This document shows positions 44,608 through 55,410 of a DNA stretch of 64,000 nt, piece after piece. Position 1 is the first letter of the stretch, and every line of letters begins with the position of its first letter. This stretch comes from Bicyclus anynana (Eukaryota > Arthropoda > Insecta > Lepidoptera > Nymphalidae). Below the pieces are notes generated by a model that did no database searches, was not told the DNA's origin, and saw only the letters and a program-made list of their open reading frames with translations. A program made the position numbers and the translations under genes. The stretch is taken from assembly GCF_947172395.1 (NCBI RefSeq), contig NC_069097.1:4448142-4512141 (forward strand), in the 5' to 3' direction.

Positions 44608-45576
44608 TCTGAAAAAGTTGCTGCATCAGCGTGTAATTTATCATTTTCATCAGAAAACCGTTAACTGCTTTCAGATGGACTGCCAAAGAAAAAAATCAAA
44701 TCAATAGAATTATCTGGAAATCGGCGGGTTATATACACGACAGACTCGCCGCTCGGGGCAGTTAACTTCGAAACGGAGTGAAGTAAACATCGGAGTGATA
44801 CAAGCGATACAAGTGAACTATAGTGAACTCGGCTACGATTTTTGGACTACGAATTGCCAGCGATGGATGTGTGTATTGATACTTGGATTAAGGAGTTGAA
44901 TAATGTCTTATACGAGTCACCAGGTGTTTAATTCCAAATCCTCGAACCCTAGTTCGTAACAATATCTTTGGATTTAATTTAAATCGCAAAATTTAATTAT
45001 TTAATATCATTCAGTAAAGCAGAAGGCACGCAAAATCGACGGCTTAAGTTATATTGATAACAATAACCCATTTAAACTCTATATTGGCCGAGGAAATCGC
45101 CCACAAACTGCTGGGACTTGGGACTGAACAATAACTATTACGAACCCTTGTCCAAACTATTTATTGAGAGTTATTCGTGTTACTGTTTCCGTCGAAACGG
45201 CCTTTTTCCGTATATCCGACGAAGTGAAAGCAATAAAAGTCAAATTACTAGACGAGTTATACATCACCAAAGTTTTGGGTTCGAAAGTTGCAAATTGAAT
45301 AAAATTAAGATCAATTGCTGCTCCACACGGATTGTTGTGTACTTATCTGTAGTTAAAAATAATTTAGATAGGGAAGCATTACTGCTATGGTTATTTTAGT
45401 ATTGCTGTGTAGTGGCACATTTAATTTTTTGTAATAAAATTAAAACTAACCTAAGGTATGCAAAGCTTCATCTTTGCACAATTCCCTCATGAGGACAATC
45501 CTGACTGAAGCATATTCGAATGTCAACAGGATAATTATAATAGCTGGACTGATAATGTGAAAATATGAAAGTAGTA
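44608..45576. other. Unassigned sequence with a promoter-like patch
   Basis: GGGTTATATACACG at about 44727 (TATA-like) is followed by CGGGGCAGTT about 30 bases later and by an ATG with good context at 44863. That ATG opens only 22 codons. Whether it is a promoter, an LTR relic or chance is undecided. The remainder is AT-rich and unassigned. Confidence 0.25.
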
Positions 45577-45700
45577 GCGGACCCGGTCAAGCTTCGCTTT
45601 GACTTATGTGCACTTCTTCCCTATCCCTACCCTAACCCAAGATTTGTCCCATACCTACCGACCATTGGCCAACCATACCAACTATGTGTTTTGCAGCCAA
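45577..45700 (-). mobile_element. Helitron 3' end fragment
   Basis: AGCGGACCCGGTCAAGCTTC and CGCTTTGAC on the plus strand match, in reverse, the terminal hairpin of the Helitron at 22756-23297. They are followed by CCTACCCTAACC-type sequence, a relic of the minisatellite. Confidence 0.65.
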
Positions 45701-45782
45701 TATATTTTTTTTAAAGAATATTTGTCACATCTTTTAAAAATGACCAATATTCATGTTTATTTATTTAGTTCATTCTCCAGCT

Positions 45783-45904
45783 AGATGGTCCGATGACATC
45801 GAGAAGGTAGTAGGAAGTGGATGTATGAGGAAGGCGGAGGATCGTGTGTGGTGGCACGATCTCGGAAAGGCCTATGTCCAGCAGTGGACGGATACAGGCT
45901 GTTG
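45783..45904 (+). pseudogene. RTE-type LINE C-terminal remnant
   Basis: An open frame encodes RWSDDIEKVVGSGCMRK, DRVWWHDLGKAY and VQQWTDTGC before a TGA. That is the classic RTE C terminus (W-x-D-D-I ... A-Y-V-Q-Q-W-T). Only about 40 codons remain. Confidence 0.8.
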
Positions 45905-46036
45905 ATTCCTATTCCTTCCCATTAGTCGGAAAAGACCGAGTTAGGAGCCATAGTACGACAATAGTCCAGCAGGCGGAAATCGAACCATGATCTCGATAAA
46001 GAGTCTGGCACCGTTACCGTTGAGCTATTGAGGTTT
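45905..46036 (-). mobile_element. SINE-C copy
   Basis: On the minus strand: AACCTCAATAGCTCAACGG (A box), a TGGTTCGATTTCC B box and a body with TCGTACTATGGCTCC and GACTAATGGGAAGGAATAGG. Confidence 0.7.
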
Positions 46037-46113
46037 TGCTTTATACATTGCATTTATAAACCCCATCACCCTCAGTGATGTCGCTGCGGTTCCATTATGA
46101 AGCCTACGACATT

Positions 46114-46415
46114 TCATCATTAACAACCCATATTCGTCTCACTATTGAGCACGAGTCTCCTCTCAGAATGAGAGGGGAGCCTTAATCCACTACACTGGCC
46201 CAATGCGGCTTGGCAGACTTCATACACGAAGAGAATTATGAAAATTCTCAGATAAGCAGGTTTCCTCACGATGTTTTTCCTTATGTTTGAGTGACATGAT
46301 ATTTAATTTCTTAAAATGCACATAACTGATAAGTTGGAGGTGCATGCCCGGACCGGATTCGAACCTACGTCCTCGAATCGAAGGCAGAGGTCATATTCAC
46401 TGGTTTATCAGGTCT
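46114..46415 (-). mobile_element. SINE-B copy
   Basis: All main body blocks are present, with several small indels. The head is decayed (AGACCTGATAAACCAGTGAA on the minus strand), so this is an older copy. Confidence 0.85.
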
Positions 46416-47159
46416 CTTTCTATCTACGACATTTAGACAATCAGAAAAAACGCCATTTTGCGGAAAAAGAAAGAAGTAATTTCTTCTACTAGCATAGTAC
46501 TAGCAATTAACTTATTAGAGCATAGACTGCTATATTAATATTAAATATACTTGATTTGTTTACAATTACTTTTACTTTTTTATTAAAAAGAATAATACAA
46601 TCTAAATTTAAATATACTTAATATAAAAATTCAATCGACGATTTTGATTATTATCAGCATTCTATTACAAAGCAAGTTAAACAAAATCCTGTAAAAATGA
46701 TGTATGCAAAAGAGGAAGTCTGAGAAAGATAAGATATTTACCTTAACCAAGGCAATTTCCGCGCGAATGTAACAAGATTGCGATGTTGTACGTAATTTTG
46801 AGTAACAAAGAATGTGTTTCGACGGAAATTAAATTATAATTTCATGAGTGTAATATTTTCTATACGCATCTCTCTGTATGCGTACATCGACACCACATGA
46901 CGGCGTAATTGGAAAGGGGTGGCTTCGGGTAAATTCGCCCATTATAATTATATAATATACCCTCAAATATTTGTCTTTTCAAATCTGTAGTTACGTGTCT
47001 AAACGGAGTTCTATTAACGAGGTAATTATATTGACTTTGTGTTTGATCTGAGTTGTGTAGTGACAGACTAGCTATTTACTACCCTACTGGCAAGACGGCC
47101 AAGATATTTGCCGTTTCGGTACGATGACATTAAAATAAGCCAAGATATAAAGCACCACT
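46416..47159. other. Unassigned; decayed SINE-A piece
   Basis: Bases 47068-47130 resemble internal SINE-A (ACTACCCTACTGGCAAGACG, then TTTCGGTACGATGAC). The rest is unassigned. Confidence 0.45.
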
Positions 47160-47370
47160 ACCATCATTATCAGCCGATAGACGTCCATTGCTGGACATAA
47201 GCCTCTTGTGTGGACTTCTAAGCATAACGGTCTCGAGCCGCCAGCATCCAGCGGCTCCCTGAAACCCGTTTGATATCCTCGGTCCACCTAGTGGGGGGTC
47301 GACCAACACTGCGCCTTCTGGTATGCGGTCGTCCCAACGTCAATCGGCTCTTCGAACTATGTGGCCTATC
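47160..47370 (-). pseudogene. RTE-type LINE 3' end, interrupted
   Basis: On the minus strand the translation includes RRRSVGRPPTRWTEDIKRVS and GSRW before the terminal CAGCAATGGACGTCTATCGG block. The element continues beyond the inserted foldback at 47671-47700 with CACTGGCAATGGATAGG-like sequence, equivalent to the LKWQWAGH codons. It is related to 944-1218. Confidence 0.8.
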
Positions 47371-47657
47371 ATGAATGTTATTTAAACGGGTACATACCAC
47401 GATAAAACGACGAGATTTTTATTGTCGATATTTCGACCCAGTTGCATGGATCGTGGTCACGACGGGACTGAAGTTGCGAGAGATTTTGCCCCTAACAGCT
47501 GACTTCACTTCTCATCTCGCAACTTCAGTCCCGTCGTGACCACGATCCATGCAACTGGGTCGAAATATCGACAATAAAAATCTCGTCGTTTTATCGTGGT
47601 ATGTACCCGTTTAAATAACATTCATAATGAACAACCACGAAATAAGTTTAAAATCAT
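47371..47657. mobile_element. Foldback retroelement-like insertion, 111-bp arms
   Basis: The arms 47371-47481 and 47515-47625 are exact reverse complements, with a 33-base spacer. A 32-base tail (AATGAACAACCACG ... TTTAAAATCAT) follows the right arm only. The 13-bp direct repeat TATGTGGCCTATC flanks it at 47358-47370 and 47658-47670. The asymmetric tail plus a long target-site duplication suggests target-primed reverse transcription rather than a DNA transposon. Penelope-like elements, which can carry inverted terminal copies, are one candidate (inference). Confidence 0.8.
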
Positions 47658-47700
47658 TATGTGGCCTATCCATTGCCAGTATATTAAAGCCTTACTCGAT

Positions 47701-48427
47701 GTACTGTTTACCAACGAACTTTAAAATGAGGGTATACATAGTCATTTTGAAAATGACATGCATTTACTACTTTAATTTCTAATTTGTTTGTTGGTAAACA
47801 GTGCACACATCGACTATGGCTCTAGTACATGCGATAAATCGCTAGGCATAAAATTTATCACAGATAAAATGATAGTAGCCCAATTTACTGATAATGTGAA
47901 AATACACAAAAAGGCCACATTGTTAAAACCAGACAACGCAAGCAAAATAAACGTTTACGTGTAATTAATAGATTTGTTTGTTTCCCTTAACTGAATTAAT
48001 TTATTAAGCGAAACGGTTGCAGAAATTACGTTTTGTTAATTTATTTTTAATTTCGGACATTAATATTAATTATTTAAATTTTGATTTACTGTCCTGTTAG
48101 CTTGATTAAGTATTTTTTGTAACATTTAATCGTTAAAGTAACGAGTATGCCTCATCATAAAGCGTTAGCGTTTTGTATGTTCTGTGACCGCTACAATCAT
48201 GCTTAATCTCCTTCTTTCAGTTTTTATAACGTTCAATCCATCACAATCCTATGGCAGTTAAAGAATGCCTCAAACTATTTTATCCTTACAGCCCCTACAC
48301 ACTGGGGTTATGTTTTTATACATAATATAGGCCACCACATAGTTGCAATCTCACCAATTGGTAAGAAAAATAATTTCACGTCGATATTTCGAGTCGATAT
48401 TTGTGATTAAATTTGCATTTTTTCATC

Positions 48428-48459
<32 letters not shown>

Positions 48460-48507
48460 ATACTTAATATTTAGCCTCTATTAATATACTCTTTTACTGT
48501 TACCTTA
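47701..48507. other. Unassigned sequence with CATCAT run
   Basis: (CAT)n at 48427-48461, possibly an orphan SINE/LINE tail. No gene is supported. Confidence 0.4.
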
Positions 48508-48660
48508 CTAGCAGACGCCCCGCGGTTTTTCCCGCATAGTTCCCGTTCCCGTAAGAATACGGGGACAAAATATAGCCTATAGCGCCCAAGATTTTTCAAA
48601 TCGGTTCAGTAGTTTCGAAGCCTATTCAGTGCAAACTAATATACAATCAAATCTTTATAG
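48508..48660 (-). mobile_element. Helitron-like element, degraded
   Basis: The minus-strand end is CGGGGCGTCTGCTAG with an AAAACCGCGGGG hairpin arm. The body has CCCCGTATTCTTACGGGAAC. The 5' part is decayed. Confidence 0.75.
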
Positions 48661-48713
48661 GTAATATAATAATATTTTGTCACGCTATCTTGAGCTAAGG
48701 TACGACCAATAGA

Positions 48714-49121
48714 TAAAATAAAATAAAATAGCCTTTATTAATGAAAATTTTGGTACACATTTTCTTAAATTATATAGGCACAGTTAAATGATGGCCCTAA
48801 TCTCATTGGGCCTCATGGCAAAGACCTCCTTCAGCTCCCGCCAGTGCTTCCTGTCCAGAGCTACTCTTCCAGAATGGGCCAGCTCGTCTTCCCATCGTCT
48901 TTGCTGCCGTCCCTTTTTCCGTCTCCCATTGCGAGGGTACCATTGTGTGACAAGGGTAGTCCACTTTTCTTGAGGATCCCGAAGCATCTGTCCATCTCCA
49001 CTTAAGCTGATCCATCCTGGTTAAAATGCCGGTGACTCTGGTTTTTTCCTTATATCAATGTTTCTTATTCTGTCTCTCTTCTTTACTCCCACCATGCTAC
49101 GCTCCAATGCCAAGGTACAAC
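48714..49121 (-). pseudogene. RTE-like LINE 3' end with TTTTA tail
   Basis: On the minus strand, frames joined by one shift encode ERSMVGVKKRDRIRN, KTRVTGILTRMDQLKWRW, VTQWYPRNGRRKKGRQQRRW and LDRKHWRELKEVFAMRPNEI before the stop. A short 3' UTR and a TATTTT tail (AAAATA on the plus strand, 48714-48730) follow. It matches the C-terminal pattern of RTE-type ORFs but is a different family from the others here. Confidence 0.8.
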
Positions 49122-49428
49122 CAAAGCCTACCCTAATGTGAAAGGGCTCTTATAGGTTTTCTATTACAAATCCTCTATATCACAATGACAATCACATTCA
49201 ATCAAAAGTTAGCATCTGCGTATTGTTCGTATAAATCAAATCCAGTTACTGGTTCGAATGCTAAAGTGTACGTACATTTATTTAGAAATTGAGTTTGAAA
49301 ATATTTATTTTACCCATGCTACAGACGTGCAGTTTTAGCTGTTCAGTTAAAATTGCCCGTCAGTTTTAACTGCACAGTTTTATCTAATGATTTTGATTGA
49401 AATTTTGATTATCTAGATAAAACAGTGT
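49122..49428. other. Unassigned sequence
   Basis: No gene is supported. TTTTAACTGCACAGTTTTATC and its partial complements near 49330-49425 suggest a small decayed inverted repeat. Confidence 0.35.
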
Positions 49429-49601
49429 GCCTAGTGGGAGTTTTCAATATTTTAATTTTGTTACCATCACGTTGACGTAAACGCAAATTTATATGGAATT
49501 GAAACAGTTGTGCAGTATTGCCACTAGATGGCGCTGTTTCAATTCCTTAGAAATTCGCGTTTACGTTACGTGACAGTAACAGTATCAAACTGCCACTAGG
49601 C
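49429..49601. mobile_element. MITE, copy 1
   Basis: Long imperfect inverted arms start GCCTAGTGGGAGTTT and end AAACTGCCACTAGGC, with a central GCCACTAGATGGCGC. A second copy lies at 50659-50832. No ORF; the superfamily and target-site duplication are unclear. Confidence 0.75.
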
Positions 49602-49632
49602 CCTTTGTATAGTTAAAACTAAAGGTCTAGCG

Positions 49633-49851
49633 CTTGGCTGGTGGGAGGCTTCGGCCGTGGCTAGTTACCACCCTAACCCGACAAAGACGTACCGCCAAGC
49701 GATTTAGCGTTCCGGTACGATGTTGTGTAGAAACCGAAAGGAGTGTGGATTTTCATCCTCCTCCTAACAAGTTAGCCCACTTCCATCTTAGACTGCATCA
49801 TCACTTACCATCAGGTGAGATTGTAGTAACTTGTACAGAATAAAAAAAAAA
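49633..49851 (+). mobile_element. SINE-A lacking the tRNA head
   Basis: It begins at GGCTGGTGGGAGGCTTCGG, about 115 bases into the full SINE, and ends in an A-run. The direct repeat AAAGGTCTAGCG at 49621-49632 and 49852-49863 shows that this truncated form inserted as such. Confidence 0.92.
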
Positions 49852-49863
49852 AAAGGTCTAGCG

Positions 49864-50440
49864 TAGTGTAGCGCTTCTTATTGACGTTTTTTACTGTTAA
49901 GTTAGTCTGTGATTTCTAAGTTAGTAAGCATTGTAATTGTATGTTTGTAAGTGTTTGTGTTTAAAGTCATATTAAGAAACTATCCGGGAAAAATATCAAT
50001 TTCTTTTTCATTTTAAAAATAGCCCTAACATTTACTTATCTGTGGCTTAGAGCATTATACGAGCACCAGCATTCGGAACGAACGTCGGTATTGTTAGAAT
50101 TTCCGACCTCGGAAATTCCAACCAAAATTGGCACAACTCTGATAAGCCAGTCAATACGAAACTTTACTAAAGAAACTAGCTTTGGAAAGTTCGAGGGGTT
50201 TTAAATGAACCAGGTTCAGTTTCAAATTTGTTTTTCTATTTTTATATGCCTTATAAAAAAATCAAGTAAACTTTTCAACATTGTCTCGGCAGTACCATAG
50301 TTTTTGTAATGTTTTATGATTAAAATAATTTAAATAGATAAAAATAGTATAATAAAATAGCAGCATAAGTTTTCTGTTGCCTAGATGTTGATTTGATGTA
50401 TATAGGCAAATGTCTGTGTCGTCTTCTGCCGATAATAAAA
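49864..50440. other. Unassigned sequence
   Basis: No gene or recognised repeat. Confidence 0.4.
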
Positions 50441-50610
50441 TCTATATATAAAAGAAAGTCGTGTTAGTTACATCATCATCATAACACAAGAGCGGCCGGA
50501 CCGATCAGGCTAAAAATTGGTGGAGTGGTAGCTTAGAACCAGGAGACGAACATTGGATACTTAGGGTAGGGGTAGGGTTTTACGCAGGCGAAGTCGCGGG
50601 CGTCCGCTAG
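50441..50610 (+). mobile_element. Short Helitron-like element
   Basis: It begins A|TCTATATATAAAAGAAAG and ends GGGCGTCCGCTAG|T, with the 3' hairpin GCGAAGTCGC. It includes GGGTAGGGGTAGGG. It is related to 56213-56418. Confidence 0.85.
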
Positions 50611-50658
50611 TTATGCATAAAATGCATGTACCTATCTTCCTAACAATGTGATCTGTGT

Positions 50659-50832
50659 GCCTAATGGGAGTTTTCAATATTTTCATACTGTTACTATCAC
50701 GTTGACGTAAGCGCAAATTTATATGGAATTGAAACAGTTGTGCAGTAGTGCCACTAGATGTGCGCTGTTTCAATTCCTTAGAAATTCGCGTTTACGTTAC
50801 GTGACAGTAACAGTATCAAACTGCCACTAGGC
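50659..50832. mobile_element. MITE, copy 2
   Basis: The same element as 49429-49601, in the same orientation and with about 10 differences. Terminal repeats GCCTAATGGGAGTTT and AAACTGCCACTAGGC. Confidence 0.78.
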
Positions 50833-51896
50833 GCTCTGTTGTTTCAAAGATTAGCATAAACCGAAAGAATAATTATAAAATTGGTTTTCTGTATTTTACT
50901 CTTTTTTTATGTACCATTCTTATTTGTTGGTAATTATAAAATTTGTATACAAGGCCATAGTTGATAGCAAAGTCGCTTTTGAAAAGCTCATTTCGTTTAG
51001 TCGTATCTCGAAGTTATGATAACATGAAGCGAAATTATCAGAGCATTCTAATTAAGAACTTTCTTCTCCGAAGTCAGATAGAAGTAAAAGCACACTCGTA
51101 GTGCAATTAAGAGCATTTGAACCAAACTTTTGCAACGTTATTTTCAGTATTATGAAATAAACTTTGTACAAAATAAATAAAGTTTTATAGACGTCGGTAC
51201 AAGTTTCTATGCCGGAAATTTACTCTTGCTTCAGGTAGGAAATTAATTAATAATTCATATACTCTGTCAAAAGTTTATTGGACCATAATTAACTTGGTAC
51301 AAGTTCAAATTTTGTTTATCAATTCATGTGCATGAAATAAACATTTTATGAACAGGACCAATGATATTAGATACTGTTAATGATATTAGATGTGTTACTG
51401 GCGCATGAAAAATGAGGCGCTCAAAAGAGGAAAATTAAACTCAATTCATTATTAGTTGTGGTCAACAACAAACGTTATTTAAACAAATAATGCCTAAATA
51501 TCGTCTACAATGTTGAGTTGTGTGTAAAAAGTAATGGAATTAAAGGCAAAATTGTGCATGTGTGCTCAGTCTTGTAGCCTTATTACTCGGATCACTTTTT
51601 GCGGTGATTTTGTAGGGACGTAACCGATCTATAGTATAAAATGATCATTGGACAGGACCTTATTAATTTAAGCAACAGTTTAATTTCTATACAACATATA
51701 TAGAGTTTGAAATATTGGTTTTATTTTCTCGGAGAAACAATTCTAACTGTTATATTATTATTATTCTTTAAACGCGAACTTGTGGAGTTTCAAGGTACTA
51801 ATAAATCCAATAGCTAAGTATCTAAACCCTTCGTTATGTTAGCTACTACCTAGAAGATTAACGAAGTGGCATTATAGCTTATAAAACTAGTAGACA
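50833..51896. other. Unassigned AT-rich sequence
   Basis: No gene or recognised repeat. Confidence 0.4.
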
Positions 51897-52020
51897 CCCC
51901 GTGGTTTCGCCTGCGTAGTTCCCGTTCCCGTGAGAATAAGAGGATACAATACAGCCTGTAACTAAATAACGTAGATCCAGAGATCCCTTTTAACCTCACA
52001 AACTTTACTTTATAATATCA
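51897..52020 (-). mobile_element. Helitron-like fragment
   Basis: The minus-strand end is CACGGGGTGTCTACTAG, with a GGGAACGGGAACTACGC block. The 5' part is decayed. Confidence 0.65.
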
Positions 52021-52212
52021 TTATTAAGTATATATTAAGTAGTTAGACCTGCATTTATGTATAAATGTCTAAAAAACAATTGTTGTTTTTTTAAAGCGAT
52101 GAAGATTAAATAAAGAAAAAATAAAAAGCAGAAGATTATAAATATTTTACAACATATTCTGAATGCATATCTACCTATTCATCATTGTTAATGATCATAA
52201 AAACGTTTAGTT

Positions 52213-52428
52213 TTGGCCAGTGGGAGGCTTCGGCCGTGGCTAGTTACCACCCTACCGACAATAACGTACCGTCAAACGACTTAGCGTTCCGGTACGATGT
52301 TGTGTAGAAACTGAAAGGGGTTTTCATCCTCCTCCTAACAAGTTAGCCAGCTTCCTTCTAAGATTGCATCATCACTTACCATCAGGTGAGAATGTAGTCA
52401 AGGGCTAACTCGTAAAGAATAAAAAAAA
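52213..52428 (+). mobile_element. SINE-A lacking the tRNA head
   Basis: It starts at GGCCAGTGGGAGGCTTCGG, the same internal position as 49633 and 56658, and ends GGGCTAACTCGTAAAG plus an A-run. Confidence 0.88.
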
Positions 52429-52859
52429 GTTATATTGATAATAATAGGTACATGTGACACAAAAACCGCATAACTTTGTCTTGTTATTAAATTCACATAT
52501 AAATAGAAAGAAAAGAAATATAAATTTCAATTTGTTATTAATTATAATGGAATATTTCTGCATTTCCTGCGAATGAATGTGGCATTTTATTTATAGCCGA
52601 TAAATTTATTTTGTTTAGAGAAATTATTTGCCCCGGAGTGTAACAAATAATATTGTATCAGGCGAAATTAAATTCTTAAATGTATTTTCCTTCTTTCATT
52701 ATGATAACTATAGTACACGAATAATAAGAGATAGGAAGAGTGATAACTGTAATCTATTTTAATGGCTCAGCTTGCCACCTAACAGGAGAGAGGATATGGA
52801 ACTTATACCAACCACGCTGCTTTAATGTGGGTTAGCGGGTTTGATTTTGGAAGTTTAAA
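52429..52859. other. Unassigned AT-rich sequence
   Basis: No gene or recognised repeat. Confidence 0.4.
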
Positions 52860-53060
52860 TCTATATCTTTACTAATATTATAAAGTTAAAGAGTTTGTTT
52901 GTTTGTTTGTTAGATTGAACGCGCTAATCTCAGGAACTACTGGTCCGATTTGAAAAATTCTTTCAGTGTTAGATAGCCCATTTATCGAGGAAGGCTATAA
53001 TAGGCTATTATCCCCGTGTTCTTACGGGAACGGGAACCACGCGGGTGAAACCGCAGCTAG
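52860..53060 (+). mobile_element. Helitron-like element
   Basis: It begins TCTATATCTTTACTAATATT and ends GGGTGAAACCGCAGCTAG|T. The usual GCGGCGTC between hairpin and CTAG has been shortened. Confidence 0.85.
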
Positions 53061-53259
53061 TATTAAAATATATTTTTGTTCCTCTGCCCATTTGTAAAAC
53101 CCTGAACACATTTATAGTTTTTTGTCTTATTTCCCAGATAGCTGAGTTTCATTAAGTTCCAAAAAATTTAAAAAGTCGAAAAATAAGACAAATTCCGCGC
53201 ACACTTTTAACTAATTAAAACACTAATTTTCACAGCTAGTTCTAATTTATATAAAGTCA

Positions 53260-53411
53260 GCCATTGACGGTCAATTATTCTCACGTTTCTGCAGCGCAAA
53301 CGGCAGCGAAGACGTTTCATAAGTCGAGCCGTCATGCACGCAGTGACCAATAAACGATCAGTTATAGTCGTGTGTGTTGCAGAAACGTGAGAATAATTGA
53401 TCGTCAATGGC
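53260..53411. mobile_element. 152-bp MITE
   Basis: 34-bp terminal inverted repeats (53260-53293 and 53378-53411, one mismatch) begin GCCATTGACGGTCAATTATT. The 84-bp interior has no ORF. No target-site duplication was recognised. Confidence 0.7.
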
Positions 53412-53719
53412 GTGCATAATGAAGATAAATTAACCGGCAAAGTAACGTGTACTTTCTAAATTAGTAATGGCTAAAATACTAAAAAAAGATCAGTATTGCT
53501 GAATTCGAATTTCCTTTTTCCCAATTCAGGGCACGTACTTGTAACATGACGAGAATATCTTGAGGTCAGTGCGATGTTATCATGTAATTGATTGAACCGT
53601 CTAGAACTTATCCATGGGCTGGCGAAGAGATCGTAAATGGTCTTTTAATCTCGTCGACATGTTCGATTTTTCTAACGATTTCCCTCGTTAGACCTCCATC
53701 TACGTCACTTTATAAAGGA

Positions 53720-53920
53720 CTAGCTGACGACAGTGTATTCACCTGCATAGTGACTGTTTCCGTGAGAATATGGGGATAAAATATAGCCTATGACACTCAC
53801 AAATAACGTGGCTTTCTATTGGTAAAAGAATTTTCAAAATCGGTTCAGTATATCCAGAGATTACCACTGCAATACCTCAAACTCTACCTCCTTAAATAGG
53901 TACATATAAGTATAGTGAAT
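53720..53920 (-). mobile_element. Helitron-like element, degraded
   Basis: The minus-strand end is CGTCAGCTAG at 53720, with a CCCCATATTCTCACGG block inside. The 5' end near 53920 (ACTATACTTATATG) is poorly kept. Confidence 0.65.
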
Positions 53921-53952
53921 GTTTGCTAATCCTATAGCTGTGACAGATTTTA

Positions 53953-54189
53953 TGAGCCATGATAGCCCAGTGGATATGACCTCTGCCTCCTAGCATGTGT
54001 CTCAAACGGTGAAGGAAAAACATCATGAGGAAACCAGCATACTAGAAAAGTTTCTTAATTCTCTGCGTGTGTGAAGTCTGCCAATCCGCATTGGGCCAGC
54101 GTGGTGGACTATTGGCCTGACTCCTCTCTTTCTGAGAGGAGTCTCGAGTTCAGCAGTGAGCCGAATATGGGTTGATAATGATGATGATA
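53953..54189 (+). mobile_element. SINE-B copy with internal deletion
   Basis: The head is AGCCATGATAGCCCAGTGG. About 70 bases including the B box are missing, and the body resumes at GTGTCTCAAACGGTGAAGG. It ends ATGGGTTGATAATGATGATG. Confidence 0.9.
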
Positions 54190-54587
54190 GCTATGAGCGT
54201 GGTAGCCAACTATTGAGTTTGGGTCAAAGTAGTTTTGGGAGGCAGCAAGTAACAACCGTCCCTTGAATTGCAAATTACAAAGCGCAAGTTTTATATTTTC
54301 TTCGGGGTAGAAATTATAAGAATTTATTAGACACCAAGTTCTTAGTTTCAAGGATTAGCTACCCTGCGCTAGATACCATTAAAGATTACATTTCAGGGGT
54401 GTCCTATTACTTTAAGGTTGACCTTTGTTACCTACAACCACCTCAAAGCCTACATGAGCCAATCAACATAGTTTCCTGTCTTACTTACATATGGACATGG
54501 TGTAATCACTATTAGACCATTATGTTCAGTGGTTCTGACATAACAGAGGCATTTACTTCATAGATACAAAACTGCACTGCCTGTACT
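54190..54587. other. Unassigned sequence
   Basis: No gene or recognised repeat. Confidence 0.4.
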
Positions 54588-54886
54588 TTTTTTTTCTTTA
54601 CAAGTTAGCTTTTGACTACAACCTCACTTGATGGTAAGTGATGATGCAATCTAAGAGGGAAACGAGGTAACTTGTTAGAAGAGGATGAAAATCCACACCC
54701 CATTCGTTTTCTACACTACATCGTACCGAAATGCTAAATCGCTTGGCGGTACGTTTTTGCCGGTACGGTCACGGCTGAAGCCTCCCCTTCAGCCAGACCT
54801 GGATCAATTTAGAAAACCTCAATCGGCCCAGCCGGGGATCGAGCCCAGGATCATCTTGTAAATCCACTGCGCCACGGAAGCCGTCA
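54588..54886 (-). mobile_element. SINE-A copy
   Basis: On the minus strand: head CCGTGGCGCAGTGGATTTAC, B box GCTCGATCCC, and body to a poly-T/A tail at 54588. Several small deletions. Its head half and right flank are duplicated next door. Confidence 0.88.
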
Positions 54887-54987
54887 AGTACTGTATTTAC
54901 AAACTATTTATACATAGAGTATTTAGACTTAGAACAAATAAATTTGTTTATAATATATCTGTATAACTTTTTAAATATATCTGTATA

Positions 54988-55125
54988 CGTTGGTACGTCT
55001 TTGCCAGTAACAAGCCACGGCCGAAGCCAGACCAGCCAGACCTGGATCAATTTAGAAATCAATCGGCTCAGACCGGGATCGAGCCCAGGATCACCTTGTA
55101 AATCCACTGTGCCACGGAAGCCGTC
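54988..55125 (-). mobile_element. SINE-A head half, duplicated
   Basis: It repeats the 5' half of the preceding SINE-A. The unrelated right flank (AACTATTT, then TTAGACTTAGAACAAA) also recurs, so this arose by a local duplication of about 220 bp (54748-54976 and 54988-55197), not by separate insertion. Confidence 0.8.
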
Positions 55126-55197
55126 AAGTAATGTATTTTTCAAACTATTTAGACTTAGAACAAAGAAATTTGTTTATAATATGTATATAACTTTTAC

Positions 55198-55410
55198 ATT
55201 TACTTATCTGCGGCAGTAAGCTCAGTAGCCTATTTAAGGCAAACGTCCGTATCGGGTCGGATTTCCTGTGTCGGTGAATTCACCCGAAATTTCCACGATA
55301 CCGATAAGCCTGCCAATATAGAGAGTTGATAAAGAGAACCGGCTCAACAAGTTTATGCTTCAGATTACCATACAAACTTTTTCATTTGTTTACCTGCAAA
55401 TAAAAGCTTT
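55198..55410. other. Unassigned sequence
   Basis: No gene or recognised repeat. Confidence 0.35.

Noticed and set aside
44863..44931. Short ORF MDVCIDTWIKELNNVLYESP downstream of a TATA-like motif
   Set aside because: Only 22 codons, with no recognised family or downstream splice donor evident; kept only as an undecided promoter-like patch.
48427..48461. (CAT)n run as a possible CRISPR-like or regulatory array
   Set aside because: It is a simple trinucleotide repeat without spacers, most likely an orphan retroelement tail.
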